A stretch of 64,000 bases of DNA from Portulaca oleracea (taxonomy: Eukaryota > Streptophyta > Magnoliopsida > Caryophyllales > Portulacaceae), in assembly GCA_029582165.1 (NCBI GenBank), contig CM055884.1, positions 14,419,537-14,483,536 of the forward strand. Direction: 5' to 3'. Of the stretch, positions 23,245 to 34,439 are shown piece after piece. Position 1 is the stretch's first letter. Each line of letters opens with the position of its first letter. The translations under genes were made by a program, and so were the position numbers. The notes under the pieces are model-generated. The model had not been told where the DNA came from. It saw only the letters and a list, made by a program, of their open reading frames with translations, and did no database searches.

Positions 23245-24308
23245 TGTAGACGCTGAATTTTTTCGTAGTTCAGCTTTGTAATTATGTAATTTAAATTACC
23301 GATTTTCCACCGACCTCTATGAGTTTCCTAATTTTGGGAGCTAAAAGTACTCATTACAAGCTTTCCAACGATACTTGAATCAAGTTCATAGGAGGTCGGA
23401 TGAGAAAGTTATGGTCGTTTGAAGTTAGGCAGCTCAAAATAACCCAACATGCTGGTCCGCAGTGGTCCGCTTCCTTTCATTCCAACATACTGGGCCTCCT
23501 GCTGATCAGAATGGCCCAGCAATTACTCTTTATTTCATAACCCTAGTTTCCTCACTCCATTTCCCTTATAAATCCTGCCTCACTCCCATCATTTTTCTAC
23601 ACACCGAATCACCTAGGAGTATTGACACTAGATGATTTCTTCTTCCTCTTCTCCCTCTCTTCTTCTGCTTCTACTTCTCCTCTCTTCATCATTTGCATAC
23701 ATCTATACTTGGCATTATTTTTTGTCGTTTTTATTTTCTTGTAATCACTTATATCGATGTAATCCTGATGCTAATATCAATTATGACTAATTTAAACCGG
23801 ATTACTTGAGAAGATAACTTTAATTTCGTTATTTATTTATTTATTTGTGTTTTGTTTATTGCTTTTATTTATTCATCGCATTTATTTATTTTCGTACTTT
23901 AATTTTTCAAATGCATCTAAATAATTTAAATTAATCTAATTAATTCTACTCTTCTACTCTCTTCTTTAACGAACCGATTTAGCAGAGTCCGTTCTTTGAA
24001 CGGGCGAATTCGAAGGTTTTTACTTTCGAATTCGTAACCTTACCCCCGGATCCGAATCTAATGGTTCGCGGTTTGTGGAGTCTAATTTGAGTTTATTAAT
24101 TCTCACCAAAAATTAATTGGCGACTCTATAATTTATTCAATTTGATTCATTCGCTTTCTTTTCGAATTTTACCTTTTTATTCAAGATTGCATTTGAACAT
24201 TTTGATTAATAAAAATTGAATTCAAATCCCTTAAACACTAGACACCTCTTTCGATTCGCCTAACATCGCGTAGGACACCAATTGGAAGTTTTTTTCCCGG
24301 GTCCTACA
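23245..24308 (+). repeat. 3' LTR of the non-autonomous element (copy 2), internally deleted
   Basis: It starts TGTAGA and ends GGGTCCTACA like the 5' LTR, but lacks about 200 bp near its start, where copy 1 keeps them. It is followed by ATTAT (24309-24313), which nearly matches GTTAT before the 5' LTR. Confidence 0.9.
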
Positions 24309-25172
24309 ATTATTAATTTTCATAAATTTAGTAGCATGCCATATTGATGAGAAAATGATATTTGATAAATTTTTTGGCCTTTTGACGCAGAATTATTGGC
24401 CCTTGATGCATCAAGAATAATGAGAGCATGACATAAAGCATGCAGATGGATCGACCGGTCGACAAGGAAAAAGATTAGCTATTTAAGTTAGTCATATCGT
24501 CGAGGGGAGTGGAACTGAAGCCCACAAGCTACTCACCGCAGTGGACACCCGTCTCCAGAGGTATGGCGATCCCATGAATGGATGTTCAACAGGTAATAAC
24601 GAAGCTAATGGGTGAACTAAAAGAGCACTACTTTATTATTGGGCAATCCCGAGTTCAACTCCTATGGTGAAGTGCTCTTCGGGGCTATGACAATTATAAA
24701 AGGTTAGTTATTTTGTAGTCTAACCACTGCTTTCTTTTAAAGTAGCAAGGTGACACAATAACTCTTAATGGACCAAAGGCATGATTTGGCAGGGTGGTAG
24801 TCACATATCACTCTTGGAGGTTCACCTAGTGAGTGTGGTGGTGGGGCCGTGGGATGCTTTGGGCTAATCCCTATATGACACTCATGACACAAGATACCGC
24901 GCATGACTGTAATAGCGCCCCATCAATAGAACCTTGATGAAAAAGTCCCGTATCATGTGTATGGTGGGCAGAGATCTGAACAAAGGAACTTTGGTTCAAG
25001 ACATTAGTTCACCGATTTCTCTCGGGTCGAAACTCACTAATACTAAGTGCAGGTTCAAACCCAGAAGGTACCTAGCGCCCATTGCACGATGTCATATGCT
25101 CACTATATATCAAATTATTTTATAAAACTCCTTTTTTGTTGAGTTTCTTAAATTTTAAATCATGTAGGGGAT
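24309..25172. other. Flanking DNA of the LTR element leading into a Copia-type 3' end
   Basis: No gene is seen. From 24789 the sequence equals 15735-16117 of copy 1. It ends in a purine run before an LTR start, so it is probably the non-coding 3' part of an old Copia element. A stem-like pair, AGAGCACTAC and GAAGTGCTCT, lies at about 24630-24680. Confidence 0.45.
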
Positions 25173-26053
25173 TGTTGGAATTTTGTGTGATTTAAAATTT
25201 AATAATTTGATTGTTTGATGCTCCCCATAATCGGTAGTAACGTTTGTTTCGTACCACCCATTGGGCTCACTCAATCCTATTAAAATCAATATTATTTTCC
25301 AACTTTTGATTTTCATCTTTTAAGCTATTTTTGATGAAGTGCGAGGCACTAGTTTATGGGAATATTATCCCTTGGTTTTCTCCTCTTCTAAGTGAGTAAT
25401 TTGACTAAATCTCCAACGGTTAAGTGTGGTTGAGATTTTGTTGGTATAATCCCATTTTTTTCAGCCCTTAAAATCTGGTGGATTGATAGCTACGTGTGGC
25501 TAAGGGGCCTTGGTAGAGTATAATGAATCACTCTATATAAAGTAAGAGTTGGGAGAACAATGAAGGTATATAGAAGGGCAAGGTTTTATAGCTATTACGC
25601 TATGTTTTTCTCATAAAATTTTATTGCAAAAAATAGTGTAATTCTCCGTCTCTTGTTTTTCTCTCTCAAAATGGTTTGTAAACCTTTGTCATTTAGACTA
25701 TTAATTTGAGCATGGGCAAGTAGTTGTAGTATCTTGCGGGTGGACCGCACTTGAATAATATTACCAGTGCAGTGGAGGCGTTTCCTCTCTTAGGACAGTG
25801 CTACGTGCACGTTCTACCCAAATGAGGCTATCTCTAAACTCTATCTCTTTATATGTATTTTTGTGTTGTTTATTTTTTATACACGATGTATGTATATGAC
25901 TCTCTTTGTAATATTATAATAATTTTTGGTTGTATAATTTTTCGTCCGATTGATATTATATGAGTTGTATCATATTGTTATTATGATGAATAGGATGACT
26001 CGTGAATTATAGTCAAGTATATATTGTCCCACTTTCTAAATAATTTCCTAACA
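25173..26053 (+). repeat. Copia-type 3' or solo LTR (copy 2)
   Basis: Duplicate of 16118-16999 with TGTTGG...CTAACA ends. The conserved CA end here supports the right boundary. Confidence 0.7.
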
Positions 26054-27714
26054 GAGCTTGGTGCTGATAACGTCTTATAATTTGAATTGTAATTTCAACA
26101 ATTGAGAGAATAGATTGAGAGAAGAGAAAATATTAAGAAGAGAAAAATGGGAGAAAATAAGAGAGATGGATGATTTTATTACTTATACTACATGGCTATT
26201 TATAGAGGTACAAGGCTTGGGCTCCAAGGTATACATAACATAAGTTAATGCAATTTTAGCACATGAAAAATGGTATTCACAATAATATTTCATAACATCT
26301 ACAATATATTTGAAAGGTTTATACATTGTTGATCTAAAACTAAAATGGAATGTGTAGTATCCACACTAGAGCTGGGCAATGGGTCGGGGGCCCTATGGGT
26401 CGGGTCACAAAATAAGGGGCCATGGCCCGTTAGTTATCTACAAGGGTTGGGCTATTCACGGGCTGTGTAAGGTCAGGGTTAAGCGACAGTCAACTAAGGG
26501 CCAATTCCTGGTCATTATAAGCTCAGTTTATGGGCTACTATGCTAGGTGATATATATAAACGCATACATTCTCTCTCTTCTATTTCTCCCCTCTTTCTCT
26601 ATCACTGACCTCCAATTCTAAACCCTAGATTGCCAAATCAAATTCAAAATAATCTTAGACCAATCTCACCCTTTCTATTCATCAAAACCCCAAAATCGAT
26701 CAACTTTATCAATCTTTTGGTGCTCCAACTTTCATATTTCCATCTACTTTTGGTTTTCAAATTCGGTTCTCCATCTGCTATTGGTTTCGAAAATCTTGAA
26801 TTCTTTCTTATTGGTTTTCTGGAAGTTGTCTTGAGGAGTTTCGAAAATCTTCCTTTGTTAATTTTTGTCAATCAGAATTATTATTCAAGGTTAGTTGGTT
26901 CAACTGAAGTTGGTGCTTTTGGAATTAGCATGAAGTTTACAAAGAAGAAAGGATCGGAAAATTAAGAAGAAAAAGGATGAATTTTTCATACTTGGTGAGA
27001 ATTTTTCTAGGTTTGATTTTAATTTCGATTTTAAAAATTGGTTGTCTTTTTGGATTAGAAATGATTTAAGTTTGTTGTTTGTATGGGTCATTTTCTGGAA
27101 ATGCGAGATTTTTTACATACTTGGTGATAATCCTATCTCTCAATTTATTGGATATGACTCATGCATGATTTGATTTGGATCTCCCTGATTTCTATTAATT
27201 AGCTTTTGGGTACATTTGATTTTTAATTTTCTTTTTTTTTTGAAATAATTTTTGATTTTTTTTTAACTGTTGGGTTTTTTTTTTGTGTTTATAAGTTTCA
27301 TCTTTAATTTCTGTTTCTTTCTTTCCTGATAATCTAAGTGGGTTTTGAATATTGAGATCTTGAAAAGGCAGTGTTCATGCTTGTTGGTTTTCTACCTTCA
27401 AGCAATATCATTTGAAAGCCAGGAATGGCCCAGGAAGGGGCAAAGAAATACAAAACAGAACCAAATTGTACATGTGTTCAGACATAAACGGGCGGGTCAG
27501 GGTCGATGGCCCATGACCAGACCTGACATGACCCTTAATGGGATATGTGCTGACCCGACCCTGACCCATGAGGGTGAAGGCGTTGCAAGCTCTAATCCAC
27601 ACTTATGTCCAATTATCCCCTGTTCAACAAACATATATTTAGATTATTTGTAATGATGAGACAGTTTGGCTCATTATTCAGATGACATGGGACAGGAATG
27701 AGGATACCAAGGGT
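26054..27714 (-). repeat. Minus-strand Copia-type LTR split by a hAT element (copy 2)
   Basis: Duplicate of 17000-18688 with small changes (for example CGTCTTATAA in place of CGTGTTATAA at the LTR edge). Confidence 0.5.
26367..27594. mobile_element. Non-autonomous hAT element (copy 2), right end damaged
   Basis: Duplicate of 17313-18568 with the same ATCCACAC flanks (26359-26366, 27595-27602). It lacks about 28 bp next to the right terminus, including most of the GC-rich terminal repeat, so this copy should no longer be mobile. Confidence 0.9.
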
Positions 27715-27719
27715 AATAT

Positions 27720-29415
27720 TGTTAGGAAATCCAGAGAAATTAAATGCAAGGTTATAGCGAAAGTGAAAACGAGATGATGGAAATTACGAAAAAATTTATG
27801 AACGAAGATTAAAAGATAAAACGAACACCAAACATACGTGGGAAACTGAAAAACTCGAAGAAAAACCCATGGATGGCGACAACCAGAAAATAATCCACTA
27901 TGATGAGGGAGGAATACAATTCGATCACTATCACCAGGTGTGATATGATCAACAATGGAGATTACAATAAAAATCTCTCAAACTCTCAACTCACAATCTC
28001 TTGGGATAACACTGGGAAAATATTGGTTAAACTACATCTCTCTCATTATTTTCTCTTTCTGATCTAATCGATAGCTATAGGTTAAAGTAGAGAAGACTGT
28101 ACCTTATTTATAGGGCGACTATGAGAAATTAGAGTTACATTAAAACTCAAATAACAACAAGCTGTATCTGACTTGAAGAGAGAACCTAAGTTAAACAAAA
28201 TTAACCACGAGAGAAATTCCACACCACCCAAGATTCCTCGTAGCACCCATGATGGCGCCTCCTTCCTTCTCTCTCTACCCAGGGCGTGCCTAGTGCCTCA
28301 CTCATCGGTCCAATGGGCCACAAAAAACCCAACAAACTTCACCTTGGACCATGATCTGACTCATCGGTCCAAATAACCACTTTGACTATCGCCATGTTCT
28401 TCCTCCATCTGAGGAACGTCAGTCTCGATCTCAGGCTCATCAACCTGAGCTGTTTCAGGAGCATTATCAACAGCCTGCTCCTGATTGCAGGCTCCAGTAG
28501 CTCCACCTTGAGCCTGAACTTACTTCACCTCGAACTCAAGATGCACTGGATCTCTTTCTGAAGTTTTTTTTTTTTTTTGAAGTTTTTATCGCTCATTGTT
28601 GCATCGGTCTTCATGTCCGGATACTAGATCACATCCCAGAACCCGTGCTGAATCAGGACCACCTTCATCTATAGTCTCCACATAGTCCATCAAATTTTGA
28701 AATCTCGCACTTCATGATCCAAGCCATCACCACCTTGCTCTGATACCACTTGTGAAGAAATTTAGAGAAATTAAATGCAAGTTTATAGCGGCAGCGAAAA
28801 CAAGATGACGAAAATTACGACAAAATTCAAGAACGAAAATTAAGCGATAAACGAACACTAGGTATACGTGGGAAACCAATGAACTCGGAGAAAAACCCAA
28901 GGATGGAGACAACTAGAAAATAATCCACTATGAGAAGGAAGGAGTACAATTCGATCACTATCACAGGGTATGATACGACCAACAATGGAGATCACAATAA
29001 AAATCTCTCAAACTCTCAACTCACAATCTCTCAGGATAACACTGGGAAAATATTGGTGATACCAGTATCTCTCTTTATATTTTCTCTCTGATCTAATCGA
29101 TTCAATCGATCTAATAGATGAATAAAGTGGAGAAAACTGATCCCTATTTATAGGGCGGCTAGGAGAAAAATAGAGTTAGATTAAAACTCAAATAACAACA
29201 AGCAGTATCTGACTTGAAGAGAGAACCTAGGTTAAAAAAAATTAACCAAGAGAGGAATTCCACCCCACTTAAGATTCCTCGTAGCACCCATGACGGCGCC
29301 TCTTGGGCGCTGCTGCGCCTCCTTTCTTCTTTCTCTACCTGAGGCGCACCTAGCGCCTCACCCCTTTGTCGTTTCAGACAGTAACGGATCCAATGGGCCA
29401 CAAAAGAAACTAACA
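27720..29415 (-). mobile_element. Copia deletion derivative, minus strand (copy 2)
   Basis: Duplicate of 18694-20408: LTRs 27720-28334 and 28751-29415. Its 3' LTR (minus sense) has lost about 20 bp near 28305. The short internal region and the primer site are otherwise the same. Confidence 0.85.
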
Positions 29416-29699
29416 AATACAATGGTAAGAGAGTGTGGGCAGACATGCACAATAAATAAATATAACTCATAATCCAATAAGGGAAATGATGAGTCATTCG
29501 TTACTCTATTTTTCATTTTCTCTCCCTTCTTCGTCCACCTTACTTTTTCACCCTTATATTTTCTTTCATTGTCACTCCTCTCTCCCCTCCTTTCTCACCT
29601 CACCTTTGTAGAATGGTGCAATAAATTTGTCTCACTTAACAATTTGACATTTATAAGACCAGCAAGCGAGGCAAAATTTGCACATTGCGGATGCTCTAA

Positions 29700-29941
29700 G
29701 AGCATGGGCAATAGGGAATGGTTTTTTGGAATTTTGGTTTCTTCTCTCTCCTCCCTCTCTTTCTTCTTATCTCTATCTCTTTCCTAGTCACCACTCATCT
29801 TCACAAAAGATGGATCTCTGCACCATTCCATCTCTTGTGAAAATGAGTGGTGGTTAGGAGAGAGATACAGATAAGTGGAGAGAGAGGGAGGAGAGAGAAG
29901 AAACCAAAATTCCAAAAAACCATTCTGCATTGCCCATGCTC
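29700..29941. mobile_element. PIF/Harbinger-type foldback MITE, copy 2
   Basis: Duplicate of 20667-20908, also 242 bp, with TAA flanks at 29697-29699 and 29942-29944. Confidence 0.9.
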
Positions 29942-30039
29942 TAAGGACAAAATCAAGAACCCAATAATGGAAGACATTGAATATACTAAACAACCAAAGA
30001 AAAAGTTTACATAATTCCACTAGTAAGTTCCTTCCAACT

Positions 30040-31090
30040 AGAGTATATGGTTCGTAATGGCTATGCCTACAGGGTGACTCAAGATTCGGACCAGGCAGAG
30101 GCGTCCCCGACGATGCCAAATCAACGCCTGTGGAAGCTTCTTTGGGGTCTTCATATCCCTTCCAAATGGAAGCTCCATTTTTAGAAGTCTTACTATGACG
30201 CACTTCCAATGGCGACCAAAATGGTGTACTGGCAACCTAATATAAATATTCTCTGCCCGCTGTGTGGGGTCGACAAGGATACCACCATCCATTTACTAAG
30301 GGACTGTGAATATGCTCGCACTGTTTAGTTCGGTTCACATTTGGGGCTACATAACCAGGCCCACCTCCGTGTTTCGCTACGCTAATGGTTACACAACTGG
30401 CTACTGTTCTTCGCAGCAGAACGAACAGGGCGTCATCAGCTATGTGTCGGGTTCTTAGCTAAACTCTGGTATGTGTGGGTGGTTGATGCGAAGGCACATT
30501 TTGAGAAAAGTAAAGTCCACCTATCCGTTGTTTTGGATTGGGTTCAAAGCGACGTCTCGATGCTCCGCCTGAGTGACGTTGGCGTCAGGAACGGTGATTC
30601 CGATCAGTTTATTTGGTCTTTGGGTGATCCTACTCAGCCGCTGACTATAACTCTTTGTGATGGGGCCTGGTGTTCCAGGACACTACACGGGGGTGTTGGA
30701 TGGGTTATCATAGGGAACGATGACAGTCAACTACGGGGTTCCACCTCTACATTGAATTCATCTGTCTTACAGATGAAGCTTTTAGCTATTGAGCAAGTGT
30801 TGCTCCGGGCTCTTACACAGCAGCTAAGCTGATTGAGGATTTGCACCGACTCAGTCCAGGTTGTCCATCTCTTCAAAGGGAGTTCTTCACCAGCTATGAT
30901 TGTCACCACCTTCTGTTCTATTGTCGTAAGTTGTTATTACATTTAAGTTATGTATGTATTTCTAAAGTCCACCGAGCATCAATTAAGGAGGCCCTCATCC
31001 TTGCGACTTCTGCGAGGAAGTCAAGCGCCTCCGTTGACGGGCATTGTTTTTATCTGTATTGTATTATGTTGTCATGATTCCAAAAAAAAA
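30040..31090 (+). mobile_element. 5'-truncated L1-type LINE, copy 2
   Basis: Duplicate of 21007-22060 with the same flanks (30025-30039, 31091-31105) and the same RNase H frame (30473-30832). A few indels near 30890 and 31020 differ from copy 1. Confidence 0.92.
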
Positions 31091-31105
31091 AAGTTCCTTC
31101 CAACT

Positions 31106-31640
31106 TAAACGTAGTAGTTGAGGATCAACACCAACATCTTATTGGGAGATTACAAAGGCAATTTGGGAGTGTTAAAACCCTTCCGAGCTCCTGGTCAATA
31201 ACATTACATTGGCTCTATTTGGCAACCAGCTGATATTCATTAGCTATGAGTTGTTTGAAATAACTACCAAGTTAGGAAAATTGGACAGAACGAGGTCGCA
31301 CCCGCGACAATCTTCGTCTGGCCTGCGACGTCCTTGCTGCCCAGCTAGTCGCGCCCGCGACGTTGCGCTCATGCCGAATCGCCCTGACGATGTTCGCTCC
31401 GTCGCGCTCGCGACCGTCTGTTTTTCGCGTGTTATTTAGCCTAAAATGACTATGTTTAGGCCCTAATTTCCCCTTGTATAAATACTCTGTTAGAACTGTT
31501 TTCAAGGCAGTTTTTGATGATTATGAAATGAAATGATAGAGTGCTCCTAAGCCTCTTCCCTAAATCTTGTTTACTTTATCCAAGCCTTATTTGGTGCTGT
31601 TCAAATCATTCCTTTAATGGTTAACGGTGGTTCAATCCTA
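31106..31640 (+). other. LTR-like DNA with GC-rich motifs and TATA box
   Basis: It continues copy 2 into unique DNA. TCGCACCCGCGAC-type motifs (31293-31416) are followed by a TATA box (TGTATAAATACTC, about 31474). The arrangement mirrors 6655-6046 on the other strand, so both may be LTRs of one family. Neither LTR end could be fixed. Confidence 0.4.
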
Positions 31641-31769
31641 TTTAATCATGGTGAATGCTAGACAAAGGTGGTGGACTTTCCTTGCCAAGGTCTTTTGCTA
31701 TCTCCATTGGTGTTCAAGCTATTTATTATTTGGTTTTCTATCAACAACTCAAGCGATCAACCTCCCATC

Positions 31770-32419
31770 ACGATCGGTAACGCTCCATTTGGCTTTTGTC
31801 TCCAAATGTAACCTTCCCTGTTTTGCTGGTTTTCAACTCGCAAAATTTGGTTGGATCTCCGGTCATGTGGCGAGAGCAGCCGCTGTCCAAATACCACAGC
31901 TCGCTGTGAGTTTTGAAGCATATCTGCATCAGAAGACATTATACCTTCCTTGGTTTTTGACAGATAAGTTGTGACACTAGGCTTAGGGATCCATATTTTG
32001 CCTACTTGAAAGAACCTTGAGGATTTAGAGAACTTGAGTGAGGTCTTTTGAGTATGGGCAGCTGGACAATTTTTGTGATGTTACTTCCTGAGAGGAGGCA
32101 GATGTGGAGTGGGAAGTAGAGGTCCTCTGAGAGAATGATTTGCAAGAGCTTTGGACCTGGGATGAGACAAGAAAGGAGGATTTGGTGTTGAGAGAATTGG
32201 TTTACTCTAGTAAGGATGGGAATTAGTGACTACTTCATTGGATAGTTGAGTGATGGTTTTGTAGCAGTCTTTGACCTCAACAAATACTCTATCATTTTCG
32301 GTAATTAAGAGGTCATTTCTAGAGTTCAAGCTTTCTATGGTCTCACTCATATTGTGAACATAGTTTGTAAGATGCTTGACTCTTCCTATTAGAGATTTAG
32401 AATATTTGAAGAGATGAAA
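31770..32419 (-). pseudogene. pol: SIRE-like Copia protease/pre-integrase remnant
   Basis: On the minus strand a frame at about 31895-31760 reads LWYLDSGCSRHMTGD followed by VTFGDKSQ. This is the aspartic protease (DSG) and adjoining region of Copia pol as found in SIRE-type elements. Between it and the gag frame (32420) the coding sequence is broken by stops and frameshifts. A coiled, Asn/Ser-rich stretch (ESLNSRNDLLITENDRVF, near 32300) fits the long Gag C terminus of this group. The element stops at about 31760, where LTR-like DNA of another element abuts. Confidence 0.75.
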
Positions 32420-33569
32420 TTATTTATGAGCAAGATGTACAGAGGGAAGAGTGAGGAGGTCGTCAATATTTACCTCATCTTGAGATGAGGTCGCATATGG
32501 ATCCTCATTGAATTGAGCCATTAGGCAGACATTTGCCACCTCTTCAACATCACTGTTTCCTTCACTTAAGTCAATATTGCTCCAAGTGGCTAGCATTGCC
32601 CTAGGATGTTGTTGTTTGGGCCTCATATTTCTTCTGTTCTTGTTTTTTCTGGCATGAGGACAGTCTTTGTCCAAGTGCTCTGAGCTGCCACAACCATAAC
32701 AAGTAAATGGGTCAAACTCCTCTTTCATTAGGGCTTTACCTTTTGCTTTTCTGTTTTGCCAATCTTTGATGTAGCCTCGAACGGTTGGATTTTTCTTGTA
32801 TAATCTTCTGAACCCTCTTGCTAGCATTGTTATTGTATCTTCCTCATCTTCATCTGATCCACTATTAGATTCACGTATTGCCTTGAGGGCAATTCCTTTC
32901 GGTTCTGAGAGGTCACTCAGTTGGATCTCATGAGCCAACAGTTTCCCAATGAATTCTTCCAGTTTAAGGACCTTGAGATCTTGAGCTTCTTCAATGGTTG
33001 TAACTTTTGGGCCCCATTTTCTTCTAGGCAAACATCTTAGGATCTTCCTGACTCGTTCCTCGTTGGAGTAGTTCTTTCCAAGTGACTTGAGGTGGTTAGC
33101 AATGCTGCTGAACCTCTTGAACATCTCTTCAATAGATTCATTCTCTTCCATTTTGAATGCCTCATACTTCTGGACAAGAATGTCCACTTTGATGTCCTTA
33201 ACTTGGCTTCTACCTTCGTATGAGGTCGTCAAATAGTCCCAAACCTGTTTGGCATTTTCACAGTTAGAAACACGTTCAAAATCATTGGGATTCAAACTGC
33301 AATATAGGTTTAGAGCACGAGTATTTTTTTCTCAAAGTCTCTAGCTCTTTAGCTGTTATTTTAGATCTTTCTTTTAGGACATTCTGGTTATCATTGTTCT
33401 TCTTAGTAGGAGTAGGAAAATCTCCCTCAATGACTACGATCCATAGATCCTCATCTTGATCTCTGATGAATATTTTCATCTGTCTCTTTCACATCCTGTA
33501 GTTTTCACCAGTGAGTAGTGGTGCTCTTGTCCATGAACGTCCTTGGGGAGCTTCATTGATATCGGCCAT
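32420..33569 (-). pseudogene. gag: SIRE-like Copia gag, frameshifted
   Basis: The start codon is the ATG at 33569-33567, just after the primer site, reading MADINEAPQGRSWTRAPLL. One in-frame stop (about 33493) replaces a conserved Trp position, and a frameshift lies near 33310. The remaining frame (33295-32420) carries the UBN2 capsid region (AKQVWDYLTTSYEG, FKRFSSIANHLKSLGK) and a CCHC knuckle CYGCGSSEHLDKDC about 205 residues in, followed by a basic patch. Gag would package the element's RNA in cytoplasmic particles. Closest by style to the SIRE/Maximus lineage (from memory). No product is expected from this copy. Confidence 0.88.
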
Positions 33570-33611
33570 GATCTTTTCCACGAGTGGTTAAACTCTTGAA
33601 TTTGTGGACCC

Positions 33612-33624
33612 GCTCTTATACCAA
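33612..33624 (-). other. Primer binding site of the SIRE-like element (degenerate)
   Basis: The minus strand reads TTGGTATAAGAGC here, one base away from the usual initiator-Met site TTGGTATCAGAGC, directly next to the LTR end. Confidence 0.8.
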
Positions 33625-33625
33625 T

Positions 33626-34425
33626 TGAAATAACCCTAGAGAGGGGTGAATAGGGTTGTATAAAAAAATCTGTAACTTAATCAACACAAGGACGCTAATA
33701 GCACTTTTATAACTGAATAATACTTCTTTATTAATAAATTCAAAGTGCTAGGAAAGAGAGGAGGTTACAAACTCAGCATAGTTAAGGACTGCAAGGTCCT
33801 CAACAAATGATTACAAGGGCAGAAAGTTCAGAATGACTTTCTGCAGAAGGGGCCTCACAGCTCAGGCAAGAAGATGACTTGGACTCACTAAAATGAGGAC
33901 ACTCACTCACTTTAGCTACACGACCCAAAGGTCCTCACTAGTCAACATCCAATTGGCTATACAACTCACCAGTAATTCCCTAGTGGTTACAACTCAGAAA
34001 ACTTTCTCACAAAGTTTCTTACAACTCAGAATTCTCAAAGAAATTCCTACACTCGATTTGCTTGCTTGGAAATCGTTTACCTAATTGGAGAGGATGACTC
34101 TTCTATTTATCCTTGGGATTTCCAACGGCAGTCTTGCTGGTTTCCTTTAGCGCGAATTCTTTCCTTCTTTTGGGGCAGATCTTCAATCTCCATATTTTGG
34201 CATCTATCTCTATCTCCTTTGATTTGGATTCTGCAATGAAATAAAATCAATTAGAGATTATGCGAGATATATAAATATAGGGAAGATATGAGATATCTAT
34301 ATTATGGAAACTTCCCTGATTTTATGTCGATAAGGTTTGTCTTTCAATCAAAAGATTTTCGGCGGTTGCGGAGGTCCTTAGACGAAATTCAATAGAGGTC
34401 CTTGGAGTAAAGCTGGGTTTCTTCA
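33626..34425 (-). repeat. 5' LTR of the SIRE-like Copia element
   Basis: On the minus strand it begins TGAAGAAACCC and ends GGGTTATTTCA, which gives TG...CA ends with a TGAA/TTCA inverted pair. The end abuts the primer site. A TATA-like GATAAATAG is read on the minus strand near 34110. The outer boundary (34425) rests on the TG end only, because the partner LTR is missing. Confidence 0.65.
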
Positions 34426-34439
34426 CTAATTAATGCAAA

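Larger units (their letters stand above)
22391..31420. repeat. Large direct tandem duplication, copy 2 (9030 bp)
   Basis: It starts TCTCCAACAAAGG at 22391, directly joined to the end of copy 1, and ends CGACCGTCTG at 31420. Unique DNA follows from 31421. It keeps the full right part of the 3' LTR and 480 bp of flank that copy 1 lost, but has its own 198-bp deletion in the LTR (equivalent of 15234-15431). Confidence 0.93.
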
